Notes under the pieces: model-generated
Database searches by the model: none
Seen by the model: the letters and a program-made list of their open reading frames with translations, nothing else
What the model was told of the DNA's origin: nothing
Assembly: GCF_002879865.1 (NCBI RefSeq)
Contig: NZ_PNXY01000046.1
Coordinates: 1-39,400, forward strand
DNA length: 39,400 nt
Source: Paraburkholderia rhynchosiae
Lineage (GTDB): Bacteria; Pseudomonadota; Gammaproteobacteria; Burkholderiales; Burkholderiaceae
Direction: 5' to 3'
Translations under genes and position numbers: made by a program
Part shown: piece by piece, positions 1 to 8,273 of the stretch
Numbering within the stretch: position 1 is the first letter of the stretch
How the letters are laid out: every line of letters begins with the position of its first letter

Positions 1-2
1 CC

Positions 3-560
3 AGCGACGAACTCACGGCCTATCCCGACGCATTCAAAACCTCCTGGTTGCACACGGAACTCTACAAGGCCCGCAATTTCAAGCAGTGGATGAGCAAGGG
101 TTTGTACCTCGGCACACTGATGGTCGGCATCGAACAGAAGGTACTTTGCGGCAACGTGCCGTGGACGCTGCATCATCAGCATTCCGACCATGAAATGCTC
201 AAGCCCGCTTCGCAGTGCAAGCCGATCGAGTATCCGAAGCCGGATGGCAAGCTGACGTTCGACCGGTTGTCTTCAGTGTTCATCTCGAACACGAATCATG
301 AAGAGAACCAGCCGGCGCATCTGACGCTGAAAGATCTCACCGTGCCCATTACGGTGAACCTGCAAAAATACGCCGGACCTGAAGCAAGATTCTGCCCGGC
401 AGGCGTCTACGAATTCATCAAAGAAGAAGATCACCACCGCTTGCAGATCAACGCGCAGAACTGCGTGCACTGCAAGACCTGCGACATCAAGGACCCGACG
501 CAGAACATCGTGTGGGTCACGCCTGAAGGTGGCGGCGGTCCGAACTATCCGAACATGTGA
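3..560 (+). CDS. Electron transfer flavoprotein-ubiquinone oxidoreductase, C-terminal part (5' end outside window)
   Basis: The reading frame is open from the window edge, so only about the last 185 residues are present. ETF-QO is an inner-membrane FAD/4Fe-4S enzyme that passes electrons from electron transfer flavoprotein, reduced by acyl-CoA and other dehydrogenases, to ubiquinone. The C-terminal ferredoxin-like domain is clear: a first Cys in FCPAGVYEF, then the cluster CVHCKTCDIKDPTQNI, which together give the four [4Fe-4S] ligands. The TLKDLTVPITVNLQKYAGPE stretch just before it is also typical of the family. It runs convergently towards the nitronate monooxygenase gene with 85 bp between their ends. 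Identification is firm; the FAD domain cannot be judged. Confidence 0.93.
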   Translation, partial: SDELTAYPDAFKTSWLHTELYKARNFKQWMSKGLYLGTLMVGIEQKVLCGNVPWTLHHQHSDHEMLKPASQCKPIEYPKPDGKLTFDRLSSVFISNTNHEENQPAHLTLKDLTVPITVNLQKYAGPEARFCPAGVYEFIKEEDHHRLQINAQNCVHCKTCDIKDPTQNIVWVTPEGGGGPNYPNM

Positions 561-645
561 TCGATCTTCAGCCTGACCATGACGCTAAAGACGCAGTATG
601 AAAATTGTCCGGTCCGTTGGATGAAACATGAGCACGCGCTGTCGC

Positions 646-1680
646 TCAGCTAGCTGCATTATGCAGTGCTGCATCCGATTGGTTGTTCCGCGTTTCCAAC
701 CCGTTAAGACGTCTAATGGCGATTGCGGCATCGTCGATCATGTCGTCAAAGATCGCTTCCACAGACTTCACGGCATCGGCAAAAACGACAGCCGGACCAT
801 AATCCAGCATGCCCACGCTCGTGTCCCCGGTCAAATACGCCTCGTGCGCAAGCGCTCCCATCACATGCGGACGAAACTGTTCAAAGTCGGTGATTTTTGC
901 ATCGTCGAGCGCGAGCACGGCGCGAGCGCTGTCATTGAGAAGGACGCGATGGTGATCGCCGATCGCTCGTTTCACTACGACGCTCTCCGTGCCGTCTCCA
1001 CGCACAACTTTCTCCTTGTAGCTTTCGTGTATCCATAGTTCTTCGGCAACCATCATCCGGGACCCCATGATGATGCCGTCTGCACCCATGGCCAGCACGG
1101 CAGCCATTTGTCGACCTGTGCCAATGCCGCCACCAATCACGACGGGCAGGTCCACGACTGAAGGGCCGTGCGCTGCTTGCACCATGCTGCTGATGCCAAA
1201 GAGGCCTGGGTGCCCTCCGCAATCATTGCCCACCATGATGATCGAATCGACGCCCAGCCGGGCGGCGCTGTGGGCATATTTGACGGCTGGGACTTTGTGC
1301 AGGATCTTTATGCCTGCCTCCCGCAACGCACCGACGACGGGTTGTGGACTGGCACCCGCAGTCTCCACGCAACTAACTCCTTCCTCAATCAGAATGCGAA
1401 TCTGCTCGGCGACCCTGGCAAGTCCGCCGCTTTGCCGTGAGATATACAGATTGACGCCAAAAGGTTGTCCTTGCGTCAGTTGGCGGCAGCGCTTCAGTTG
1501 TGCGTGGAATTCGTCGGGGTCTGCGAATCCTGCTGCCACGATAAAGCCCATGCCGCCCGCATTGACTACTGCAGCTACGTAGTCGGCATCGGATACGCGA
1601 GGTCCGAGGCCTCCACAGAGTATCGGATGGCGGATACCTAGAAGATCGGTGATACGCGTTTTAAATAGCTGGGAGCGCAC
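646..1680 (-). CDS. Nitronate monooxygenase family protein (2-nitropropane dioxygenase-like)
   Basis: A 344-residue FMN-dependent TIM-barrel protein of the NMO/2-nitropropane dioxygenase superfamily, whose members oxidise alkyl nitronates; related members act as enoyl reductases. Visible signatures are the N-terminal CGGLGPRVSDADYVAAVVNA segment, the glycine-rich NDCGGHPG loop near residues 155-162 with the family His, and the FMN-phosphate region GGGIGTGRQMAAVLAMGAD followed by GSRMMVAEE. Length is normal. It is the last gene of a leftward acyl-CoA type operon (hydrolase, ligase, broken enoyl-CoA hydratase). In such a setting this family is often annotated loosely, so the true substrate is unknown. 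Start at 1680 gives MRSQLFKTRITDLLGI, a usual N-terminus. Confidence 0.85.
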   Translation of the reverse strand: MRSQLFKTRITDLLGIRHPILCGGLGPRVSDADYVAAVVNAGGMGFIVAAGFADPDEFHAQLKRCRQLTQGQPFGVNLYISRQSGGLARVAEQIRILIEEGVSCVETAGASPQPVVGALREAGIKILHKVPAVKYAHSAARLGVDSIIMVGNDCGGHPGLFGISSMVQAAHGPSVVDLPVVIGGGIGTGRQMAAVLAMGADGIIMGSRMMVAEELWIHESYKEKVVRGDGTESVVVKRAIGDHHRVLLNDSARAVLALDDAKITDFEQFRPHVMGALAHEAYLTGDTSVGMLDYGPAVVFADAVKSVEAIFDDMIDDAAIAIRRLNGLETRNNQSDAALHNAAS

Positions 1681-1704
1681 GATGTAGTCCGTTTGCGGGC
1701 AGCA

Positions 1705-2004
1705 TTAACTGGGTCGCCGTTTTGTCAGAAATGCACGAGCTAGTTGATGTTGTTCGGTCGGTTAGCGTCGCGGCAAGCTGTGTCGCGAGCGTGGTGTCGA
1801 GCAGCTGCCGATGCCCTCTGACAGAGGAGGGTGTTCATGATTTTTGGTCTCCCGCAAGCCATTGCGTGGCAGGGCGAGCAGTTTGTCCGCCGGTTATGCG
1901 TTCAGTTCGTCCGGTCTGTTGAGCGTGATAACCCGCAGAGAGCCGTCAGACATAATCTGTCATTCGACGGGCATTGCGTACATGCTCGTGGTGATTGCTG
2001 TCAC
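1705..2004 (-). pseudogene. Enoyl-CoA hydratase/isomerase remnant, internally deleted
   Basis: Reading leftward from a GTG at 2004, preceded by GGAG seven bases upstream, the frame gives MPVE, a TGA stop, then GSLRVITLNRPDELNA, the characteristic start of a crotonase. A TAA follows at once. The same frame then continues as PADKLLALPRNGLRETK, which belongs near the C-terminus of crotonases. Further on, another frame ends AFLTKRRPS and TAA at 1705, again a typical crotonase tail. About 150 central residues with the active site are therefore missing, and there are two in-frame stops plus a frameshift. It sits between the acyl-CoA ligase (30 bp away) and nitronate monooxygenase in the same operon. 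Identification is by recognition of family motifs, not by alignment. Confidence 0.75.
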
Positions 2005-2033
2005 GTGAGTGTCTCCTTGTATGTTGCCCGACG

Positions 2034-3617
2034 TCATGGGCTGGTCTTTAACGCGTTAGCCCGAGCGCGCAAATCGCTTTTGCGCACTTTGCCCGATGCT
2101 GTGCGAGGCAATTCGTCGACGATAAGCAGGTGCTCAGGCGTTTTCTGCCGCGCCACGCCGGCTTGGGCGAAATGTCGCTGTATGGCGGAGAGATCGAGTT
2201 CAGCGCCGGGCTGTAGCACGACAACGGCGCACACCTTTTCGCCGTATTGCGCATCGTGCTGCGCGACCACTGCGACGTCCCTTATCGCGTTGTGTGTGGC
2301 CAGCACACGTTCGACCTCTGGCGATGAAATGTTCTCGCCACCACGAATCACAATGTCTTTCTTGCGATCGGTTATCGTCAGGCAATTCGCCGCATCGAGC
2401 TTGCCGATGTCGCCTGTACGAAACCAGCCGTCGGCGCTGAAGGCGTTAGCATTGAGCGACGGGTCGGTGTAGCCGACAAACAACTCGGGACCCTTTGTCA
2501 GAATCTCGCCCTCACTTCCCGTCGGCAAGTCACGATCGAACTCATCGACGATGCGAACCTGACTGCCGGGCTGAACGCGACCGTCTGTGCACGCGCGCTC
2601 GGCGAACGTATTCTCGCGCCAGCCGATGCTGACCGTCGAATGTTCCGTCAGGCCGTAAGCGCGCGTGCCGGCGAACCCGGCGCTGTCGGCGAGCGCCACA
2701 TGTTCCGGAGTGACTCCCGTTCCCCCCAGTCCGTAAGTGACCAGAGACGAGAGATCGCGTCCGGCGTGCCGTGCTGCGTCAAGCAATCCCTGAAGATGAA
2801 ACGGCGTGCCTCCGGACAGGCGAACGCGATAACGCTCGATCAGTTCCGCTGCGAGCGGGGCGTCCCAGCGGTCCATGAACACCATGTCGGTGCCAGTCAC
2901 GAAAGGACGGAGCAGGAAATTGAAGCCAGCAATGTGTCCGGCGGGGAAGGGCGTGAGATACGGCCCTGAGCCGTCTATGAATGGAATCGACCACTCGGCT
3001 CCGACGGTCTGATGTGTGTGCTGAACGCCCTTCGGAGCGGCAGTGGTGCCTGAGGTATAGAGCAGCAGGCAAACGTCCTGCGGTTGCGGTGGCGAGTCGC
3101 TTTTGAGGTTGGCATGCTTCGAGATCGCTTCGATCTCTTTCAGCGTGATGCCGTTTTCTGGCGTGCGCTCGCCGACGACGATCACGCGCTCCAGATCAGG
3201 CAGATTGCCGAGCGCTTCGACGCGCTCCAGAAAATCGATCCCGCGCCAGCGCTCAGGCACGCACAGGAATCGCGCGCGCGATTGACGCAGAATAAAGCCG
3301 ACTTCGGCAGGGCCATAGATGTGCACAATGGGCACCAGTACTGCACCGACTTCGAGTGCGGCGATGTACAGCACGGCGGTCTCTTGCTGAGTTGGCAACT
3401 GCATGGCGATAACGTCGCCGCGGCGCAGACCGACGGCACGCAACCCGCGCGCGAGTCGATCCGCGGCGGTAGTCAACTCCAGAGTAGTGACGCTCGTCAG
3501 TCCCCGCTCGGTATGGAAGTGCATGCGCGTTTCCGGTTTGGCATGCGCAGCCCTCGACAACAATACGTTCAACGGTACGTTCGGAATCCAGTTTCTATCG
3601 CTGGCCGGCTCGTTCAT
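2034..3617 (-). CDS. AMP-dependent acyl-CoA synthetase/ligase
   Basis: A 527-residue class I adenylate-forming enzyme that would activate a carboxylic acid to its CoA thioester via an acyl-AMP. The P-loop LLLYTSGTTAAPKG lies at about residues 185-197. Further motifs are the A5-type GLTEHSTVS, the A7/A8 region GWFRTGDIG and DRKKDIVIRGGENISSPEVE, and the A10 lysine in RTASGKVRKSDLR near residue 510. Length is standard and the protein looks intact. Its start overlaps the stop of the upstream hydrolase by 4 bp (ATGA), so the two are translationally coupled. The nearest recognisable relatives are cyclohexanecarboxylate or medium-chain acyl-CoA ligases. Substrate cannot be read from the sequence. 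Confidence 0.9.
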   Translation of the reverse strand: MNEPASDRNWIPNVPLNVLLSRAAHAKPETRMHFHTERGLTSVTTLELTTAADRLARGLRAVGLRRGDVIAMQLPTQQETAVLYIAALEVGAVLVPIVHIYGPAEVGFILRQSRARFLCVPERWRGIDFLERVEALGNLPDLERVIVVGERTPENGITLKEIEAISKHANLKSDSPPQPQDVCLLLYTSGTTAAPKGVQHTHQTVGAEWSIPFIDGSGPYLTPFPAGHIAGFNFLLRPFVTGTDMVFMDRWDAPLAAELIERYRVRLSGGTPFHLQGLLDAARHAGRDLSSLVTYGLGGTGVTPEHVALADSAGFAGTRAYGLTEHSTVSIGWRENTFAERACTDGRVQPGSQVRIVDEFDRDLPTGSEGEILTKGPELFVGYTDPSLNANAFSADGWFRTGDIGKLDAANCLTITDRKKDIVIRGGENISSPEVERVLATHNAIRDVAVVAQHDAQYGEKVCAVVVLQPGAELDLSAIQRHFAQAGVARQKTPEHLLIVDELPRTASGKVRKSDLRARANALKTSP

Positions 3618-4474
3618 GACAATGGCTCCAGCAACTTGCGCAACTGATCGACAAGCGCCAGCGGCTGATCCAGCATGAGGTGGTGATGTGCGCCGGGCAT
3701 CGTGATCAGATTCTGCGCGGTAGGGATGGCATCGACAATTCTGTTGGCACGATCGGCGCTGACAACCGTGCTCATTTCCGCATGTACGTAGGTCACAGGG
3801 ACCGCTATTCGGCCCAGCAACCCCTCATCGCTCTCGACCGTCTGAGTATGACGCAAAGCCGGGTCGAAGCGCCAAGTCCAGCCCGTCTCTGTCTGCCGCA
3901 GCGATGTACTGGCAAGATGATCCATCAGCCATGGCTCACACTTTTGACCGGGAATGAGCCGAAAGTGCTTCATGCCGGACGCAACATCGGGATACGGTCG
4001 AGGGGCTGGGCGCCTTTCTATCACTGGAAGCGCGTCGCCGGGCAGCGCATAGAATGAATCGAGCACAAGCGCATGGCGGATCAGTTCGGGGAACGTCGCG
4101 CAAGTCTGGAGAAGGCGTGAGCCACCAAAGCTGTGACCCACCACAATGGCCGGTGCAATGGATGCCGCATTGAGCACTGCCGAGAAATCACTCACAAAAC
4201 TGTCGGAGCGATACGCCGCGCGATAAGCACTCTCGCCCATGCCGCTAAAGTCGAACGCGTGCACACGAAATCGTTCCGTAAAAAACGGTGCAATAAAGTC
4301 CCACCAATGGCTATGCCCCAGATAGCCGTGCGCGAACAGCAAGCCGGGCTTGTGCGTGTCTTCGGCGTTCCAGGACACATAATGGACGCGTGTGCCGCTG
4401 GCATGGGTGAAATGAGAGTGGCGTGCTTGTTGCAGAGCCCATTCGAACCATGAAGGTGCCGCGCTCATCGTCAC
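3614..4474 (-). CDS. Alpha/beta hydrolase
   Basis: A 286-residue alpha/beta-hydrolase-fold enzyme without a signal peptide, so probably cytoplasmic. It shows the oxyanion segment FAHGYLGHSHWWD (about residues 48-59), the nucleophile elbow GHSFGG with Ser115, and a C-terminal catalytic His within PGAHHHLMLDQP. The position of the acid residue is less clear. It is the first gene of the leftward operon, overlapping the acyl-CoA ligase by 4 bp. A plausible job is releasing an acid from an ester or thioester that the ligase then activates; this is inference from order only. It diverges from the ArsR-MarR regulator at 4875, which is the obvious candidate to control it. Confidence 0.85.
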   Translation of the reverse strand: MTMSAAPSWFEWALQQARHSHFTHASGTRVHYVSWNAEDTHKPGLLFAHGYLGHSHWWDFIAPFFTERFRVHAFDFSGMGESAYRAAYRSDSFVSDFSAVLNAASIAPAIVVGHSFGGSRLLQTCATFPELIRHALVLDSFYALPGDALPVIERRPAPRPYPDVASGMKHFRLIPGQKCEPWLMDHLASTSLRQTETGWTWRFDPALRHTQTVESDEGLLGRIAVPVTYVHAEMSTVVSADRANRIVDAIPTAQNLITMPGAHHHLMLDQPLALVDQLRKLLEPLS

Positions 4475-4874
4475 ATTGACTCCATCATTGATTGGCCTTT
4501 AACAGGGGACTCCGCTTCGCGCGTCGAGGCAAACATCGTCCGTTCGCATTATCATACACCGTTCATATTTACGTGTCTGAGTTGCGGTCGATTCATCACA
4601 GCTCGGCACATTGGGTCCGCGTCTTCGGTTGCCGGTGTGTGCAGAGGGGAGAGGCGCACGTATTGGAGCATCTTAGAGCAACGTCTTCTCTGCATTGCTT
4701 TCACTGCGCGCTTTTTCTGGTAACTTAGCGTGGCCGAATTGACTCGCCTTTCAGGAAGCGGCACCTGTCGAGTGCACCCGAATGGACCGTCTGGATTACG
4801 GTCCGTGTCAATCGCACCTTTTATTCGCCCGGATCTTCATGAACCTGGCATGCGGGTCTCAACCGATCAACAAT
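4475..4874. promoter_or_regulatory. Divergent intergenic region between hydrolase operon and ArsR-MarR regulator
   Basis: Four hundred bases with no convincing gene; the open frames here lack any recognisable protein or good ribosome-binding site. It must hold the promoters of the leftward hydrolase operon and of the rightward regulator. The stretch around 4545-4580 is AT-richer than its surroundings. No strong inverted repeat was found by eye. In-frame upstream ATGs of the regulator exist at 4782 and 4839 but would add a tail unlike any family member. Confidence 0.5.
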
Positions 4875-5684
4875 ATGGGTGCTCGAAAGCCCGCCGACCT
4901 GCTCTTTGCCTCTCTCGCGGACGCTTCCCGAAGGCAACTATTGACGCTGTTGAACGCGGGTGCGCAAAGCGCGCCTGCATTGGCTCGCAAACTGAACATG
5001 TCGCGCGCAAGTGCGCTTGGACACCTGGACGTGCTTCGTGAAGCCGGCTGGGTTGAAGTCGCTTGCGACGAACATGGCGAGGCGCTCTACTCGAAGCGTT
5101 CTCAGGCCGAAAAGCTGTTTTTCGCAGAATGTACAGCGTTACAGACGCCGGCAGGCCCCGAGCCAGGCGATGCACTGGACGCGCAGGCCGCGGCATGGGC
5201 GCGTGAGTGGCCCGCGGAGGACGTGAATGTCTACCTCATCGGTCAACGGCTTCTTCGACTATCAGCGCACATCGACCAGGCCCTCAAGGAGGCCGCGGCA
5301 AGTCAGGGCATTCTGCCCGCGGAGTTATTGCTGCTCGATGCGCTTTTGACTTCCGGGCCGCCCTACAGACAATCTCCGACGCAACTTCAGAAGCCGTTGG
5401 CGATGACACTTGGCGGTATCACAAAGTGTGTAAGTCGGCTGGAGCAGATGGGGCTGGTCGAGCGTACGCCGGACCCTACCGACGGGCGCGGGATTCTGGT
5501 GCGGATGAAGCCACAGGCGCGCAAGATTCTCGAGAAAATTCTCAGCGAAGCAACCTATGGGACCGACTGGGTGGCGTCGAGTCATATGGCGCCGGAACGC
5601 CGCGCGACACTGTCGAGTCTGTTACGCGAGCTCCAACTATATGCAGACGCGGAGGCTGCACGTCGAAGTGGGGAGGGGGAATAA
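4875..5684 (+). CDS. ArsR-like/MarR-like two-domain transcriptional regulator
   Basis: The protein, 269 residues from the ATG at 4875, carries two winged-helix signatures. Residues about 1-75 (ADLLFASLADASRRQLLTLL, then ALARKLNMSRASALGHLDVL) match the ArsR/HTH_20 pattern. The C-terminal half (LLRLSAHIDQALKEAAA, then LLLLDALLTSGPP, ITKCVSRLEQMGLVERTPD and GRGILVRM) matches MarR, including the DxRxxxV/L wing-like DGRGILV. ArsR and MarR proteins are normally about 100-150 residues each, so this is a fusion. The ATG at 4875 is chosen because the ArsR motif starts directly after it. It diverges from the hydrolase-ligase operon and precedes the sulfation operon on the same strand, so it could govern either or both. 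The ligand is unknown. Confidence 0.82.
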   Translation: MGARKPADLLFASLADASRRQLLTLLNAGAQSAPALARKLNMSRASALGHLDVLREAGWVEVACDEHGEALYSKRSQAEKLFFAECTALQTPAGPEPGDALDAQAAAWAREWPAEDVNVYLIGQRLLRLSAHIDQALKEAAASQGILPAELLLLDALLTSGPPYRQSPTQLQKPLAMTLGGITKCVSRLEQMGLVERTPDPTDGRGILVRMKPQARKILEKILSEATYGTDWVASSHMAPERRATLSSLLRELQLYADAEAARRSGEGE

Positions 5685-5970
5685 AGCTTCCACGACGCTG
5701 CGTTCCAGTAGCGAAACTCGTGACTCTCTCTGTCGCGATTCACTGTTGATGCTGCGAGTACGAAGCAGGTCTGACTCAGGCTGGCATTCCTTCGCCGGCC
5801 ATCTCCCTCATCTTCTGTTTACGCCGGTCCCATGCGTTCGCGACCAACGACCCACATCGCGTGACCCTTCGCGCTGGTATTCATCTCTTGCACTGTAAGA
5901 ACCGCTCATCTCCTGAGCGAACACAGCGCGCCGCTATGTAGTCGCAAATGCATTTCTCCCACTGCCTCGG

Positions 5971-6012
5971 TATAAACCCTCAGTGCGGCCAATGTACTTT
6001 CCCAGTAAAGTA
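5971..6012 (+). promoter_or_regulatory. Candidate promoter and operator of the sulfation operon
   Basis: The gap 5685-6066 has no gene. A TATAAA hexamer at 5971-5976 could be a -10 element, but the matching -35 is poor. Just downstream an inverted repeat TACTTT (5995-6000) and AAAGTA (6007-6012), separated by 6 bp, lies where a repressor would block transcription start. A second short dyad, CACTG (5960-5964) with CAGTG (5981-5985), brackets the -10. The half-site size suits a winged-helix dimer such as the ArsR-MarR protein encoded upstream. This is inference; the promoter call is weak and the dyad is what the sequence shows. Confidence 0.4.
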
Positions 6013-6066
6013 AATTCCAGATGGTCGAAATGAGCAGGACATTCACGCTAAACGGAGATGCGAGCG

Positions 6067-7089
6067 ATGAGAGCCGCGTATTTCAGGAAAGTTGGTCTGC
6101 CGTTAGAAGTTAGGAGTCTTGCTGATCCTAGTCCTGCGTCTGGAGAGGTCGTTGTGAAAATCCATCGCTGCGGAATTTGCGGCTCTGATCTTCACATGAC
6201 GGATGGACACGCACCGCATTTCACGCTGCCCGAAAACTCGACCCTGGGTCATGAATTTGCCGGCGAGGTTGTTGCTGTCGGAAAAGACGTGGAGAAACTG
6301 AAAGTCGGCGATCCAGTCACGGCGCTCCCTTTCTCAGGGTGTGGGCGCTGCGCGACCTGTCTCGCCGGCAAGCCGAATTTCTGTGCGCAATTCAAGGGCT
6401 CGGCAGCGGGCTTCGCGGAATACGCAGTTGTCGCCGAGCGTGTCACGACGAAGCTTCCCAACACCCTGAGCATGGAGGACGGCGCGCTGATCGAGCCCAT
6501 GGCGGTCGGCTTGCACGGCGTTGCACTGGGGCGGCTGAGACCCGGCGCAAGAGTGCTCGTGATTGGCGCAGGTCCGGTCGGTCTCGCTACGATTTTTTGG
6601 GCACGGCGCTTAGGCGCGGGCCGTATCGTAGCGACCGCTTCTTCGCGGCGCCGCGAGGCGCTGGCACGGCACATGGGTGCAGATGCCTTTGTGGTCCCCG
6701 AGGCGGGGCAGGATCTGGCGGCACTGGCCGCTGATGCACTCGAAGGGTCACCAGACGTCGTATTCGAATGCGCGGGACAGAAGGATCTGATTGCGCAGGC
6801 GATTCACTGCGTCAAGCCGCAAGGCGATGTGGTGGTGCTCGGCTTTTGCACCGTGCCCGATCAATTCGTTCCCGCGCTGGCCGTATGGAAGGAAGTGCGG
6901 ATCCAGTTCGCCGTCACCTACAGCATGCAGGAGTTCACGCATGTCGCAAATGTGTTCGACGCCGGCCACGTCGAACCGCGCATGATGATTACCGGTCGCG
7001 TTTCGCTGGACGCGTTGCCGGATGCATTCGAGGCGCTGCGTAACCGTTCGACTCAATGCAAGGTAATGGTGAATCCATGGCTCGACTGA
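6067..7089 (+). CDS. Zinc-dependent alcohol dehydrogenase (MDR family)
   Basis: A 340-residue medium-chain dehydrogenase/reductase that should oxidise an alcohol or polyol with NAD(P). The catalytic zinc site shows as Cys35 in HRCGICGSDLH and His62-Glu63 in GHEFAGEVVAVG. The structural zinc site has four cysteines, 92, 95, 98 and 106, in GCGRCATCLAGKPNFC. The Rossmann motif GAGPVGLAT lies near residue 168. The ATG at 6067 is preferred over that at 6058 because GGAG at 6054-6057 is nine bases upstream of it. First gene of the sulfation operon; its 3' end overlaps the next gene by 13 bp. It may prepare or remove the hydroxyl/carbonyl of the sulfated compound, which is inference. Confidence 0.9.
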   Translation: MRAAYFRKVGLPLEVRSLADPSPASGEVVVKIHRCGICGSDLHMTDGHAPHFTLPENSTLGHEFAGEVVAVGKDVEKLKVGDPVTALPFSGCGRCATCLAGKPNFCAQFKGSAAGFAEYAVVAERVTTKLPNTLSMEDGALIEPMAVGLHGVALGRLRPGARVLVIGAGPVGLATIFWARRLGAGRIVATASSRRREALARHMGADAFVVPEAGQDLAALAADALEGSPDVVFECAGQKDLIAQAIHCVKPQGDVVVLGFCTVPDQFVPALAVWKEVRIQFAVTYSMQEFTHVANVFDAGHVEPRMMITGRVSLDALPDAFEALRNRSTQCKVMVNPWLD

Positions 7090-8243
7090 AATCCTGGAAG
7101 GACTACGTTGCGCGGCTCGCAGACGCTGAAAAGCTGCTGGAGTTGACGGAGACGCCGGATGACCCGCAGACGCGCGCGGATTTATATCGCCAGTTCCAGA
7201 TGAACATGTCGCTTGCCTACTTCATCTACTTTCAGTCCGATCCGCATCATCCAGACTGGTTGCCGTTCCTGAACTCGGTATTCATGCTGCAGCCCAACCC
7301 GGACGATACGTACTTCATCGCTCCATTGCGTGGCGACTTGCGATACCGGTTGACGGGAGAGCGCGGCAGCGTGCATCTGCTTACGCTGGATATCGGCCGC
7401 GGCATTATGGGCACGACCGACGAAGTGCATCCGCCGCTCGGCCAGTTCAATCTCGACGATCTGGAAATCGGCAGCGACGGACGTTTGGAACTGCTACTGA
7501 GCGCGCAGCGACCGGAAGGATACGAAGGAAACTGGCTGCCGCTGCATCGCGACGCCGACTTCGCGATGTTGCGTCAGCGCTCCTATGCGTGGGGCGTGGA
7601 GCGTGATGCGCGAATCGCCATTGAATGCCTCGACGCGCCGCTGATAAAACCGTTGATGGGGCACGAGGAAATTGCACTGCGCACCCACCAGCTGATGGGC
7701 TACGCAGAACGGTTGTCGCGTCGCTGGCTCCTGCATATGCAGCAATTGCGCGTGCGCATGAAGACGAACGAGTTTGAGTTCTTTGCTTTTGGCGGCGGCC
7801 TCGCGAAGCAGGCGTACTGGCAGGCGATTTTTGACTTTGGTGTTGACGAGGCTTTGATCCTCGAGACGGATTTGCCACAGGAACGATGTTACTGGAACGT
7901 ACAACTGAACGATGCGCTCTTCAACGCACTCGACTATGTCGATCACCAGAGCAGCCTCAATGGGCACCAGGCACACGTCGACGAAGACGGCCGCTTTCGC
8001 GCGGTAATAAGCCATCGCGACCCGGGCGTGCCGAACTGGCTCGACACCTGTGGACGCAATCGCGGGACGGCGATCGGCAGATGGTATGCGTGCAGTTCGG
8101 AACCGGTGCCGACTCTCAAACGTGTTCCCTTGGCCGACGTGCGTAACCATCTGCCGGCACAAACTCCCTTCGTGAACGAAGTGGAGCGCACGAAACGTCT
8201 GCGGGAGCGGCACATTGGTGCGCAACTGAGGCGGCGTTGGTGA
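7077..8243 (+). CDS. DUF1214-like protein
   Basis: A 388-residue protein with no enzyme motif I can name. The C-terminal third, with RCYWNVQLNDALFNALDYVD, SSLNGHQAHVDEDGRFRAVI and the DPGVPNWLDTCGRNRGTAIGRW stretch, has the look of DUF1214 proteins, which have a jelly-roll-like fold and occur beside sulfotransferases and steroid or lipid genes in other bacteria. The start at ATG 7077 lies inside the end of the dehydrogenase gene, giving translational coupling and a natural N-terminus (MARLKSWKDYVARLAD). No signal peptide or membrane segment is seen, so it is probably cytoplasmic. Position directly before the sulfotransferase suggests a role in handling the same substrate. Family assignment is from memory of the motif pattern. 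Confidence 0.65.
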   Translation: MARLKSWKDYVARLADAEKLLELTETPDDPQTRADLYRQFQMNMSLAYFIYFQSDPHHPDWLPFLNSVFMLQPNPDDTYFIAPLRGDLRYRLTGERGSVHLLTLDIGRGIMGTTDEVHPPLGQFNLDDLEIGSDGRLELLLSAQRPEGYEGNWLPLHRDADFAMLRQRSYAWGVERDARIAIECLDAPLIKPLMGHEEIALRTHQLMGYAERLSRRWLLHMQQLRVRMKTNEFEFFAFGGGLAKQAYWQAIFDFGVDEALILETDLPQERCYWNVQLNDALFNALDYVDHQSSLNGHQAHVDEDGRFRAVISHRDPGVPNWLDTCGRNRGTAIGRWYACSSEPVPTLKRVPLADVRNHLPAQTPFVNEVERTKRLRERHIGAQLRRRW

Positions 8244-8273
8244 GCGCATTGTAAATTTAAAAGGAGACACGGC

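Noticed and set aside
1722..2472. Rightward open frames 1722-1922 and 1831-2472
   Set aside because: They run antisense to the enoyl-CoA hydratase remnant and acyl-CoA ligase and encode no recognisable protein.
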